Position numbers and translations under genes: made by a program | Shown here: one piece after another, positions 18,238-26,667 of the stretch | Numbering within the stretch: the stretch's first letter is position 1 | Layout: each line of letters opens with the position of its first letter | The notes under the pieces: model-generated | Database searches by the model: none | Told to the model about the DNA's origin: nothing | Seen by the model: the letters and a program-made list of their open reading frames with translations, nothing else | NCBI RefSeq assembly: GCF_020544405.1 | Contig: NZ_CP065410.1 | Location: forward strand, 2,976,001-3,040,000 | From: Pseudomonas sp. IAC-BECa141 | GTDB lineage: Bacteria; Pseudomonadota; Gammaproteobacteria; Pseudomonadales; Pseudomonadaceae | Reading direction: 5' to 3' | DNA: 64,000 nucleotides

Positions 18238-19155
18238 ATGAGTGATCTGCCCCCGACCGCAACCTTGCGTGCTTTCGAAGTGTCTACCCGGCACCCGACT
18301 TTCACCGCCGCCGCGCAGGAATTGCATGTGACTCAAAGCGCGGTCAGCCATCAGCTCCGGCATTTGGAGGAACTTTGGGGCCTGCAGCTGTTTGAACGCG
18401 GCAAGTCGTTACGGCTTACGCCTGCGGGCGCTACCTTGGCGCCGATTGTGCGCGAGTTCTTCATGAGCCTTGAGGCGACGCTGGCTGATTTGCGGGAGCA
18501 AAAGGGCAGGGTCCGGCTCAGCGTCAGCACAACCTATTCCTTCGCGCTGAAATGGCTGCTGCCACGCTTGCCGAACCTGGCCCGCCAGCACCCGGAACTG
18601 TTGGTGTCGCTGGACACCACGGACAAGGTCATCCATTTCGCCAGCAGCGAAGCCGATGTCGCGATTCGCTTGGGCAAGGGCAATTATCCTGGTCTGTATT
18701 CGCAGTTTTTGTTCGGCGAGCAGGTTTTCCCGGTGGCCAGTCCCGAACTGCTGCAACGCGTCGGAATGCCGGGCAGTCCTGCCGACTTGTTGCAGTTGCC
18801 GCTGCTGGCTCGTGACGGCGCTGAACTGGCGCCGAAGTGGGAAGTGTGGTTCCAGTCCGTCGGGCTGGCGTTTTCGCCACTGCGGGAAAGCGTCAGGTTT
18901 GGCGACACCAATATGACGGTGGAGGCGGCTTTGCTCGGCCAGGGTATTGCTCTGGTGCGCAGTGGGCATGTCGAGAACGAAATCGGCGATGGCCGTCTGG
19001 TGCGGCTGTTCGATGTGCCGTTTCAGTCGCCGCTCGCTTATTACTTCGTTTGTCCCAAGGGCGTTGAGACGCAGCCGCACATTGAGTGTTTTCGCGAATG
19101 GTTACTCGGTGAGGCGCTGAAAGTGCAGGGCGGGCAAGTTTCAAGACATGAATAA
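18238..19155 (+). CDS. LysR-family transcriptional regulator (GcvA-like)
   Basis: A 305-residue regulator. The N-terminal winged HTH (about residues 7-66) reads TLRAFEVSTRHPTFTAAAQE then LHVTQSAVSHQLRHLEELWG, followed by the GcvA-type substrate-binding domain (RVRLSVSTTYSFALKWLLPR and later FGDTNMTVEAALLGQGIALV). GcvA-like LysR proteins usually control a neighbouring gene in response to a small metabolite. ATG at 18238 gives MSDLPP; ATG is also preceded in frame by GTG at 18232. The EamA exporter lies 64 bases downstream on the same strand and could be a target (inference). Confidence 0.92.
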   Translation: MSDLPPTATLRAFEVSTRHPTFTAAAQELHVTQSAVSHQLRHLEELWGLQLFERGKSLRLTPAGATLAPIVREFFMSLEATLADLREQKGRVRLSVSTTYSFALKWLLPRLPNLARQHPELLVSLDTTDKVIHFASSEADVAIRLGKGNYPGLYSQFLFGEQVFPVASPELLQRVGMPGSPADLLQLPLLARDGAELAPKWEVWFQSVGLAFSPLRESVRFGDTNMTVEAALLGQGIALVRSGHVENEIGDGRLVRLFDVPFQSPLAYYFVCPKGVETQPHIECFREWLLGEALKVQGGQVSRHE

Positions 19156-19219
19156 TCACTCATGGTGCAATGAGGAGTCTTCTCTGTAATCCTGCCGTTC
19201 GGGCTGCCTAAAATGGCCA

Positions 19220-20047
19220 ATGCCTACTCATCTCGTCCTCCTTGTCCTGTTCGCCGCGCTGCTGCACGCCGGCTGGAATGCACTGTTGCGCGGCGGTGTC
19301 GATCGGCTCTGGTCGATGACGGTGATGTGCGTTGCGATTGCCACGGTTTGCGCAATTGCCGCGATGTTCATGGCAGCGCCTGCACCTCAGAGCTGGGGGT
19401 ACGCGCTGCTCTCGGCATTGCTGCATGTCGGCTACAACCTGTTTCTGGTGCGCAGTTACCGGGTCGGCGATCTGGGACAGATTTATCCGATTTCGCGCGG
19501 CTCATCACCTGCGTTGATTACGCTCGGCGCCGTGTTGTTTGCCGGCGAAACCATCACCCCCGGCCAGTTGCTCGGCATTGCGCTGGTGTCAGGCGGAATC
19601 ATTTCGCTGGCCTTCCGGGGACGCAGCCTGTCGGTGCCAAGCCTGCCTTATGCACTGGGAACCGGTTGCTTTATCGCGGCTTATAGCGTGATCGACGGCA
19701 TTGGCGCGCGGCTTTCCGGTGCGCCGCTTGCCTACACGGTGTGGATGAGTGCCTTGTGGGGCGTGCTGATGCCGGCGGTCTACATTGGTCTGCGCGATGC
19801 CCGCAGCCTGTTTTCGATCCGGCCCGGAATGTTCGCTGCGGCAATGGGTGGGCTGGTCTCTCTGCTTGCTTATGCAATCGTAATTTACGCGATGAACGAA
19901 GCCCCGCTGGGCGCGGTGTCAGCCTTGCGTGAAACCAGCGTGCTGTTCGCGGCGTTGCTTGGGTACCTGTTCCTCGGTGAAACACTTACCGTCCGCCGGA
20001 TGCTGGCCTGTGTGGTGATCGCCAGCGGCGCGATCATCATCGGCTGA
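19220..20047 (+). CDS. EamA/DMT-family permease
   Basis: A 275-residue membrane protein with about ten hydrophobic segments and two EamA halves; the first starts LLVLFAALLHAGWNALLRGG and the second ends FAALLGYLFLGETLTVRRML followed by an IASGAIIIG tail. DMT permeases export amino acids, metabolites or drugs. The ATG at 19220 leaves little room for a strong ribosome site. It is followed after 29 bases by an SDR gene on the same strand, suggesting a LysR-permease-SDR unit. Substrate cannot be predicted. Confidence 0.9.
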   Translation: MPTHLVLLVLFAALLHAGWNALLRGGVDRLWSMTVMCVAIATVCAIAAMFMAAPAPQSWGYALLSALLHVGYNLFLVRSYRVGDLGQIYPISRGSSPALITLGAVLFAGETITPGQLLGIALVSGGIISLAFRGRSLSVPSLPYALGTGCFIAAYSVIDGIGARLSGAPLAYTVWMSALWGVLMPAVYIGLRDARSLFSIRPGMFAAAMGGLVSLLAYAIVIYAMNEAPLGAVSALRETSVLFAALLGYLFLGETLTVRRMLACVVIASGAIIIG

Positions 20048-20076
20048 CTCGGCTTCATCTGCCAAGGAGTAATTTC

Positions 20077-20838
20077 ATGGTTAACGTCTCGCAGGCTCCG
20101 CTGATTCTGATCACAGGTGGCAGTCGGGGAGTGGGCGCCGCCACCGCCCGACTCGCCGCTGAACAAGGCTACGACGTCGCGATAAGTTACGTTGCCAATG
20201 ACGCCGCCGCGCTGAAGGTTGAGGCAGATGTCGAAGCGATGGGACGCAAGGCGCTGGCGATGCGCGCCGACAGTGCCGACCCCGAGCAGGTCGCGGGGCT
20301 TTTCACAGCGATCGACCACACGTTCGGGCGCATCGATGTCCTGGTCAATAACGCTGGCGTGCTGGCTCAACAGTCACGCCTTGAGGACCTTGGCTTCGAG
20401 CGCATGCAGCGCATCTTTGCGGTCAATGCTCTCGGGCCGATACTGTGCGCCCAGCAGGCTGTGAAACGCATGTCCCGGCGGCATGGCGGTGCGGGCGGCG
20501 TGGTGATCAATGTCTCGTCGGCTTCGGCGCGCTTGGGCAGTCCGAATGAATATGTCGACTACGCGGCCTCGAAAGGCGCGCTGGAAACATTCACCATCGG
20601 GTTCGCCAAAGAGGTGGCCCGCGAGGGCATTCGCGTCAACTGTATCCGCCCGGGTCACATCTATACCGACATGCATGCCAGTGGCGGCGAGCCGGGACGG
20701 GTTGATCGGGTCAAGGACTCGATCCCGATGGGCCGGGGCGGCCAGCCGGAGGAAGTGGCGCGGGCCATCTTGTGGTTGGCCAGCGCGCAGGCCTCGTTTG
20801 TTACCGGTACATTCCTGGACGTAACGGGCGGTAAATGA
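20077..20838 (+). CDS. Short-chain dehydrogenase/reductase (SDR)
   Basis: A 253-residue classical SDR: cofactor motif TGGSRGVG near the N-terminus, NNAG (VLVNNAGVL), catalytic Ser in INVSSASA, and YxxxK in YVDYAASKGA. The C-terminal FVTGTFLDVTGG is typical. No acidic residue follows strand 2 at the NAD-selecting place, so NADP use is plausible. AAGGAG lies before the ATG. Likely reduces a carbonyl or oxidises a hydroxyl on a small cytoplasmic substrate; the substrate is unknown. It ends 64 bases before the converging LysR gene. Confidence 0.92.
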   Translation: MVNVSQAPLILITGGSRGVGAATARLAAEQGYDVAISYVANDAAALKVEADVEAMGRKALAMRADSADPEQVAGLFTAIDHTFGRIDVLVNNAGVLAQQSRLEDLGFERMQRIFAVNALGPILCAQQAVKRMSRRHGGAGGVVINVSSASARLGSPNEYVDYAASKGALETFTIGFAKEVAREGIRVNCIRPGHIYTDMHASGGEPGRVDRVKDSIPMGRGGQPEEVARAILWLASAQASFVTGTFLDVTGGK

Positions 20839-20902
20839 GTCGGGCGGGCTGTAATAGCGAGATGCACCTGAAGTGATCAGATGAACAAACGCCCGGCGAA
20901 AC

Positions 20903-21817
20903 CTAGAGACTGTCAGGATCGCCGAAAAACATCTGAATCCGCGACCGCAACCACCTTTCCCCCGGATCGTTATCCTGCGACCCACGCCACGCCATGTGCA
21001 GTTCAAACGTACGAGTAGGCAACGGTGGATCTTCCGCGCGCAGACCACCAGCCGCTGTCAGTGCTTCCGCCGTGTAATCGGGAACGGTCGCTACGATGTC
21101 GGTGCCCGCCAGCAGCGTACCCAGTCCATTGAACTGCGGCACCGCCAGTACCACATGCCGTTTACGCTCGAGTTTTTCCAGCTCTTCATCGACGAAACCA
21201 CTGAGGTCGCCGGCAAACGACACCAGCGCATGCGGACGGGCGCAGTAATCGTCCAGGCTCAATGGTCCCGGCACAGTATCGGCGCGCAGTAATTTGGGTG
21301 CGCTGCGGCGCAAGACCTTGCGTTTGGCGTTGGCCGGCAGGTCGGTGGTGTAGCTGACGCCGATGGAGATTTCACCGGAGGCAAGCAGGCCGGGCATCAG
21401 GATGTAGTTGACGCGGCGTACCACCAGCACGATGCCGGGCGCCTCGGCGCGCAGGCGCTTGAGCAGCATCGGCAGCAGCGCGAACTCGACGTCATCAGAC
21501 AGGCCGATGCGAAATACAGAGGTGCTGGTGGCCGGGTCGAACTCTGCCGCTCGGCTGACTGCGGTTGAAATGGAGTCGAGGGCCGGAGAGAGCAGGGCGA
21601 AGATTTCCACCGCGCGGGCGGAAGGCTCCATGCTGCGTCCGGTGCGCACGAACAAAGGGTCGTCGAACAGGCCGCGCAGGCGAGAAAGTGCCGCGCTGAT
21701 CGCCGGCTGGCCGAGAAACAGCTTTTCCGCCGCACGGGTCACGCTGCGCTCATGCATCAGCGTTTCGAACACGATCAACAGGTTGAGGTCGACACGACGC
21801 AGGTCATTACGATTCAT
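20903..21817 (-). CDS. LysR-family transcriptional regulator (NodD/NahR-like)
   Basis: A 304-residue LysR protein with start MNRNDLRRVDLNLLIVFETL, the pattern of the NodD/NahR/SyrM subgroup, and HTH core SVTRAAEKLFLGQPAISAAL. The effector domain runs to the C-terminus (TRTFELHMAWRGSQDNDPGE). An upstream ATG at 21880 would add 21 residues not seen in the family and is rejected; AGGACT lies before 21817. It is divergent from the medium-chain reductase at 22088, and the 270-base spacer contains a dyad at 22005-22028. It most likely regulates that gene and itself. Confidence 0.9.
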   Translation of the reverse strand: MNRNDLRRVDLNLLIVFETLMHERSVTRAAEKLFLGQPAISAALSRLRGLFDDPLFVRTGRSMEPSARAVEIFALLSPALDSISTAVSRAAEFDPATSTSVFRIGLSDDVEFALLPMLLKRLRAEAPGIVLVVRRVNYILMPGLLASGEISIGVSYTTDLPANAKRKVLRRSAPKLLRADTVPGPLSLDDYCARPHALVSFAGDLSGFVDEELEKLERKRHVVLAVPQFNGLGTLLAGTDIVATVPDYTAEALTAAGGLRAEDPPLPTRTFELHMAWRGSQDNDPGERWLRSRIQMFFGDPDSL

Positions 21818-22004
21818 CTGGAGTCCTGGCAGAGTCATCAAGCTTGACGAGAGCGACCATATGAGAACAATGGCCGGCATGAATCTTACGGGGAAAGGCT
21901 GGTAGTCTGCACCGGGTAATTCAGCTTTACTGAGAAGCCGGCAGCAGTTTTTTCATGGATTTTCTCAATGCTGACCATGCTGCGGAATCAATGACAGGCA
22001 TGTC

Positions 22005-22028
22005 GACTATTAATAGCCACTGATAGTC
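22005..22028. promoter_or_regulatory. LysR-type dyad between divergent genes
   Basis: GACTAT and ATAGTC, separated by 12 bases, form a perfect interrupted dyad about 60 bases upstream of the reductase start and in the spacer shared with the LysR gene. Spacing and AT-rich half-sites fit a T-N11-A type LysR box. Confidence 0.45.
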
Positions 22029-22087
22029 TTGGCTGGAAAGCCCAGATAGAGTTCAGGGCATTAGAGGTTACTTTGACGAGGTTTGCG

Positions 22088-23110
22088 ATGTCCCGCACGA
22101 TCCGTTTTCACAAGTTTGGTCCAGCCGAGGTGCTCAAATGCGAAGAGCATGCGGCTGCTCAGCCAGGTCCTGGCGAAGTGCAGGTGCGTGTCGAGGCGAT
22201 CGGCATCAGCTGGTATGACACGCTGTGGCGCCAGAATCTGGCGTCGTCCCAGGCGCGTCTGCCTTCGGGCCTCGGTCATGAAATGGCCGGCGTAGTCACA
22301 GCCATCGGCGATGGCGTCGAAGATCTGGCCGAGGGCGACAAGGTGGCCAGTTTCCCGGCCGAAAGCCCCAATGATTACCCGGTCTACGGCGAACTGATCG
22401 TTCTGCCGCGCACCGCGCTGACCCGTTATCCGGACGTGCTCAGCCCGATTGAGGCCAGCGTGCATTACACGCCGCTGTTGATCGCCTATTTCGGTTACGT
22501 TGATCTGGCACGGGTCAAACCCGGGCAGTTCGCCCTGGTGACTGACGCCAGCCACTGCGCCGGGCCGTCCTTCGTACAGTTGGGCAAGGCGCTGGGTGTG
22601 CGGGTGATTGCTGCCACCAAAACGGCGGAAGAGCGTGAGTACCTGCTGTCTCTCGGTGCCGAGAAAGTAATCGTCACCGAAGAAGAAGACCTGTTGATGC
22701 GAATCAACAAGATCACCGACAACCGTGGCGTCGACGTTGTGTTCGATGGTCTCGGCGGACCGCAGATGTCGCTGCTTGGCGATGTGCTGGCTCCCCGTGG
22801 CAGCCTGGTGCTTTACGGCCTGCAGGGCGGCAACCAGACGCCGTTTCCGGCCTGTGCCGCGTTTCAGAAGAACATTCAGTTCTTCGTGCATTGCATCGGC
22901 AACTTCACCGGCAAGCCGGAGCTCGGCATCATTCAGGACCATGTCGCCTTGCAGCGCGCCTTGCGTGATATCAACCAGCTCACTGCCGATCGTGTGCTGC
23001 TGCCGCTCAAGACTCGTGTGTTCCCGTTCAACGAGTTTGTCGAAGCACATCGCTACATGGACGAGTGCCCATGCCGCGAGCGGGTTGCCCTGCAAATCGA
23101 ACCTGCCTGA
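22088..23110 (+). CDS. Medium-chain alcohol dehydrogenase/quinone reductase family protein
   Basis: A 340-residue MDR-family oxidoreductase. The N-terminal GroES-like domain has GPGEVQVRVEAIGISWYDTL and GHEMAGVVTAIGDGVEDLAE; the Rossmann domain runs from about residue 140 (FALVTDASHCAGPSFVQLGK) with AEKV and VFDGLGG. The residues that bind catalytic zinc in alcohol dehydrogenases are not evident (the usual Cys is Trp/Tyr-like), so a quinone or enone reductase using NADPH is more likely. It is divergent from a NodD-type LysR regulator. A stable hairpin follows 12 bases after the stop. Confidence 0.88.
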   Translation: MSRTIRFHKFGPAEVLKCEEHAAAQPGPGEVQVRVEAIGISWYDTLWRQNLASSQARLPSGLGHEMAGVVTAIGDGVEDLAEGDKVASFPAESPNDYPVYGELIVLPRTALTRYPDVLSPIEASVHYTPLLIAYFGYVDLARVKPGQFALVTDASHCAGPSFVQLGKALGVRVIAATKTAEEREYLLSLGAEKVIVTEEEDLLMRINKITDNRGVDVVFDGLGGPQMSLLGDVLAPRGSLVLYGLQGGNQTPFPACAAFQKNIQFFVHCIGNFTGKPELGIIQDHVALQRALRDINQLTADRVLLPLKTRVFPFNEFVEAHRYMDECPCRERVALQIEPA

Positions 23111-23121
23111 TCTTCCCTGTC

Positions 23122-23155
23122 AGAGTCCGTGGCCCCACGGACTCTTGTGCGTTTT
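23122..23155 (+). terminator. Stem-loop terminator after the MDR gene
   Basis: AGAGTCCGTGG (23122-23132) pairs with CCACGGACTCT (23135-23145), an 11-bp perfect inverted repeat with almost no loop. A T-stretch (GTTTTA) follows eight bases later, so termination is likely but the U-tract is displaced. Confidence 0.6.
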
Positions 23156-23656
23156 ATCCTTCAGACATCGAGAAACCCTGGGCCAGAAGCCTGGGGATGT
23201 TCAGCAACTGAACTGGTTTTTACTCTCGATCTGTATCTTCTAATTGCCCTCCAGACGCTGATAATTGAATGACTACTTTCATCTCAAGGAATGAGCTATG
23301 TCTGTGCATTCTGTTTGTGTCGTACAGCATCAATCGGCTGTTTATCATTGCGCCTCAAACTTCTGTTTAAAGTTTGTAGGGGTGCAATGTAATCCCTTCT
23401 TTTTTTCTTGTGCTAATTATGTGCAGGGAGTTGTAAGAAGTTTCCTAGGAAAACTTTATCCCGGAAGGCGCCCAGTAGTTGCGGGGCTTTCGGCGGTGTC
23501 GGCCGTGATTCCTAAATGTCGCTGGCTCAACTGTTTCAAATAACTACAAAAGCTTAAGTGTTAGCATTTCAGCGACTATTAATTAATGAAGAATGATTGT
23601 GCGTCCGCCATTCGTGGCCGTGCGATATAAAACCTTTGATACCGGGTGAAGTACTG
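23156..23656. other. AT-rich 500-base spacer without a confident gene
   Basis: Base composition here is far more AT-rich than the flanking genes. It contains a 12-bp perfect palindrome TTTCCTAGGAAA (23441-23452), T-runs near 23398-23408 and a short open frame (23298-23543, 81 codons, listed separately). The last 100 bases must carry the promoter of the gene at 23657. Confidence 0.6.
23298..23546 (+). CDS. Possible small Cys/Phe-rich protein (doubtful)
   Basis: An open frame of 81 codons starting ATG at 23298, with a good AAGGA site seven bases upstream. The product would be MSVHSVCVVQHQSAVYHC..., with six cysteines (about one in 13) and a hydrophobic central part; no family is recognised. 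Against it: the region is AT-rich, the codon use does not resemble neighbouring genes, and a perfect palindrome sits inside the frame. It may be a real orphan gene or chance. Confidence 0.2.
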
Positions 23657-25111
23657 ATGAGCGCGATCCATGATCAGGCAATGAATTATGTCTACCAGCA
23701 AGTATTGCAGCGACTGCTGAGTTTCTTTTCCCGTGCCGAGCGCACGGCATTGCAGCTGTTGATCCAGCGCCTGGCAGTTGCTGCCGGGGGCATGGATCGC
23801 ATCGGTGAATTCAAGATATTGGCCATCCAGTCCGGCACACGCGACTGCTGCTACAGCCTGGCCCTTTTGCGTGCAGCCCAGTTGAGCATCGCCGGGCGCG
23901 CGCCTGCCACGTTTCAGTTGCGTGTTGCCACCTTGCGTTGCAATGGCGTACCGGCTTCGGCATTGCACAACATGCACCGCAGCTTCAGTGCGCTGTTCCT
24001 GTATGACGATCCACGCGTAGAACTTTTGATGGTGGATCATCGCGAGATCCTGCCATTCAACCATCTGGCGCCTGTCTGCGACGAGGGGCGCGAAGCCGGC
24101 AGGCTCAACCTGCTGATGGTAGGACATCGCCGCGACCGGGATGAGCCGTTGACGCTTTGGGATGACCTGTACCTGACCACCGCCGAGTTCTACGGTCAGG
24201 TCGCCCGCTGGAGCAACGGTGTCGACGCCTTGATCAACAGCGACAACGCGCGTCGTCAGGAGCAGTTTCTCGATGGCCTCGACCGGGCCGTGCGCAAGGT
24301 CGGCATGGGCGGGTTGTCGCGCAAGGGCGGCGGGTTCGATGAACTGTTCAGTTTGCTCGACAGCCTCGGCAGCGATTGTTATCGCGAGCTCTATGCCCAG
24401 GAGGATCGGGTACCGTGGCGACCGCTCGGTGAGTTCGAAGCCTGCCGTCGTACCAGCTATATCGGCATCGACGACATGGTGGTCGGCAAAATGGAGGAAC
24501 GCTGGCCCTTGCTCAGCGATTTCCTCGGCTTTCAGGCCGACGATCTGATGCTTGAGGCGCGAACCGGCGAGTGTGCCGATCCCCTGGTCGGCGCCTACCT
24601 GCAAGGTTTGCAGGCCAGCTATACCGAAGGACGCACCTATGGGGCCGGGGTCTCGGAGTATCAGCAGCAATGTCTGGCAACGATGCGCCGCAGGAACACA
24701 CCTGAGCAGGTTTGCGAACGCTTTAAATCGGCGTTCGGCAATCTGTCCGATCTCGCGGAGCACCAATCGCTGGCCGCGGCTTCCCTGCAAAAGAATTTCG
24801 GCCTCACTGAACAGCAACTGGTTTGCCTGCTGTTCGCACCTTTCATCAACGCTGGCGCCGGCCTCGAGCGATTCCTGCGCACCTGTCATCCGGGCATGCT
24901 GGTTGCCATGCCGGATCTGCACCGTGCCATGCAAGGCTTGCACGCTCCGGAGCAGGTCTTGCAATGGATGACCGATGTCAGCGGCCTGCCACTGCGACTG
25001 ATCTGCCGGTTGTACGCAATGGAAGCGATCCAGATGGACGGACATGTTCCCAAAGCGCAGGAGTTACTCGAGCACGAGGCCACTCTGGACGACCGTTCGG
25101 CGGAAGGTTGA
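23657..25111 (+). CDS. Conserved-looking protein of unknown function
   Basis: A 484-residue soluble protein, not recognised. It has no signal peptide or membrane helix. The first 110 residues (SAIHDQAMNYVYQQVLQRLL and YDDPRVELLMVDHREILPFN) look compact; the middle holds a Gly-rich GMGGLSRKGGGFDELFSLLD; the C-terminal third is helical (AAASLQKNFGLTEQQLVCLL, FLRTCHPGMLVAMPDLHRAM). The codon pattern is normal for the window, so it is a real gene. The start is ATG at 23657 (an upstream in-frame alternative at 23597 lacks support). A MocR-type regulator begins 49 bases downstream on the same strand, suggesting co-expression. Confidence 0.7.
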   Translation: MSAIHDQAMNYVYQQVLQRLLSFFSRAERTALQLLIQRLAVAAGGMDRIGEFKILAIQSGTRDCCYSLALLRAAQLSIAGRAPATFQLRVATLRCNGVPASALHNMHRSFSALFLYDDPRVELLMVDHREILPFNHLAPVCDEGREAGRLNLLMVGHRRDRDEPLTLWDDLYLTTAEFYGQVARWSNGVDALINSDNARRQEQFLDGLDRAVRKVGMGGLSRKGGGFDELFSLLDSLGSDCYRELYAQEDRVPWRPLGEFEACRRTSYIGIDDMVVGKMEERWPLLSDFLGFQADDLMLEARTGECADPLVGAYLQGLQASYTEGRTYGAGVSEYQQQCLATMRRRNTPEQVCERFKSAFGNLSDLAEHQSLAAASLQKNFGLTEQQLVCLLFAPFINAGAGLERFLRTCHPGMLVAMPDLHRAMQGLHAPEQVLQWMTDVSGLPLRLICRLYAMEAIQMDGHVPKAQELLEHEATLDDRSAEG

Positions 25112-25160
25112 GTGGGGTTTTGTTGTCCGGCCACGGGGACAAGTCTGCGGACGTACGCTC

Positions 25161-26591
25161 ATGAGTGAGCCAAGAGAATCCGACTTTGCCTATCAGGCGG
25201 TCTATCGTTACCTGACACAGCTGATCAGCGAGCCGGGCAATCAGGAAGCCATTCGACTGCCGTCGCTACGGCAACTGGCGGAACGGCTGAATGTGTCGAT
25301 TTCGACCATTCAATACGCCTACGCGTTGCTGGAAAAAGAAGGCCGGGTCTATTCCGTGGCCAAATCCGGATATTTCGCGCGGCCGACATCGACAGTCATG
25401 CCACCCGGGTGCGGCAGTGATTTGCTGGAAACGGTTTACGTGAATGCCAGACGCTTCGGCATGCAAGTATTGAGTGCTGATGAGCCCGCGTCGATCCAAC
25501 CCCTGGATCGTCCGTTGCTGATGCTTGAACGCGAGTTGTTGCGCCAGTATCCCCGGCACTTGCAGACGCTGGCCCAGCCTTGCGGCGAACTGGAACTGCG
25601 CACGTTGCTGGCTGCCCGCTACACCACATCGGCCGCCCATTGCTGGCACGCCGAAGACGTCTACATCGGTGCCGATCTGCGAGGGGTGCTGGAAATCCTG
25701 ATCGCCGCCCTTGAGCTGCGCCACGCAACCGTGGTGATCGAGTCGCCGTGTGACTGGATGATTCTGCGTCTGTTCCAGTCCGCCGAGGTTCGGGTGATCG
25801 AGCTGCCGCTACAGCCAGATGGCGCATTCGACCCGCAGAAACTGCAGAGGCTACTCGCAAACGAGCGGGTGCGACTGATCCTGCTGTCCTCCAGATTGAA
25901 TATGCCCCATGGCAGCCGCATTCCTCTGTCCAGCCGTCAGGCGATTGCGCGGTTGCTTGTGAAGCATGGCACCTGGCTGCTGGAAAATGATTGTCACGGC
26001 GAGTTGCTGGACGACGCCGAAGAAACGCCGCTGCGCGAGCTGGTGGATCCCGACCGCCTGTTGGTGTTTTCCATGTTCGAAAACGTCATCGGGGTCGAAG
26101 CGCCCTATGGTTTTGTACTGGCGCGACAATGGCGTACGGACCTTCAGCGTCACTTCCTGCTGCGTTCGTTCCGCCTGTCACCGATCCGCCAGAAGGCCAT
26201 CGCCCGACTCTACGCGAGTGGGCGAGTAGACCAGCATTTGCCGATGCTCAAGTGCTTGCTCAGAGAGCGTCGAACGCAATGGATCGATTTGATACGTGAA
26301 CGTCTGGGCGACTTTCTGCAGGTTGTGGAACCCGCTGGCGGCGCAACGATCTGGCTGCGCTCTGCACGCCCGATCGCGATGGATGCAGTGTTTCATCGGT
26401 TACTCAAACAGCACGTGCTGATTGCACCGGGGGAGTTGTTCAGCCTACAGGGCCTGCACACGCAACACATGCGTTTGAGCGTGACAGGCAGCGCCGAGCA
26501 CGAGTTGTTAAGACTTGTCGGACTGCTCGGGGATGCGTTGCGACTGGCTCCGCGGACAGATGCGCGTAAACACCCGGCCTGTGTGCAATAG
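25161..26591 (+). CDS. MocR-type (GntR-aminotransferase) regulator lacking the PLP lysine
   Basis: A 476-residue protein: GntR winged HTH (residues about 8-75, with IRLPSLRQLAERLNVSISTI and YALLEKEGRVYSVAKSGYFA) followed by a fold-type I aminotransferase domain (about 110-460). MocR proteins bind PLP through a lysine in a motif such as FSKxLxPxLRLGY. Here the corresponding stretch reads LLVFSMFENVIGVEAPYGFV, with Met305 after FS and Asn308 at the spacing of the lysine; no Lys occurs between the KHGTW and RQKAIA segments. The Asp that contacts the PLP ring is kept (LENDCHG). It may sense a ligand without a Schiff base. It lies just downstream of the unknown gene. Confidence 0.88.
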   Translation: MSEPRESDFAYQAVYRYLTQLISEPGNQEAIRLPSLRQLAERLNVSISTIQYAYALLEKEGRVYSVAKSGYFARPTSTVMPPGCGSDLLETVYVNARRFGMQVLSADEPASIQPLDRPLLMLERELLRQYPRHLQTLAQPCGELELRTLLAARYTTSAAHCWHAEDVYIGADLRGVLEILIAALELRHATVVIESPCDWMILRLFQSAEVRVIELPLQPDGAFDPQKLQRLLANERVRLILLSSRLNMPHGSRIPLSSRQAIARLLVKHGTWLLENDCHGELLDDAEETPLRELVDPDRLLVFSMFENVIGVEAPYGFVLARQWRTDLQRHFLLRSFRLSPIRQKAIARLYASGRVDQHLPMLKCLLRERRTQWIDLIRERLGDFLQVVEPAGGATIWLRSARPIAMDAVFHRLLKQHVLIAPGELFSLQGLHTQHMRLSVTGSAEHELLRLVGLLGDALRLAPRTDARKHPACVQ

Positions 26592-26667
26592 ACCCCATCG
26601 CGCTTCGGCCAAACTGCCAGTAAACTCCGGTGTAATTTCCTGAACCACTCTATTTCAGAGGTTTTGC

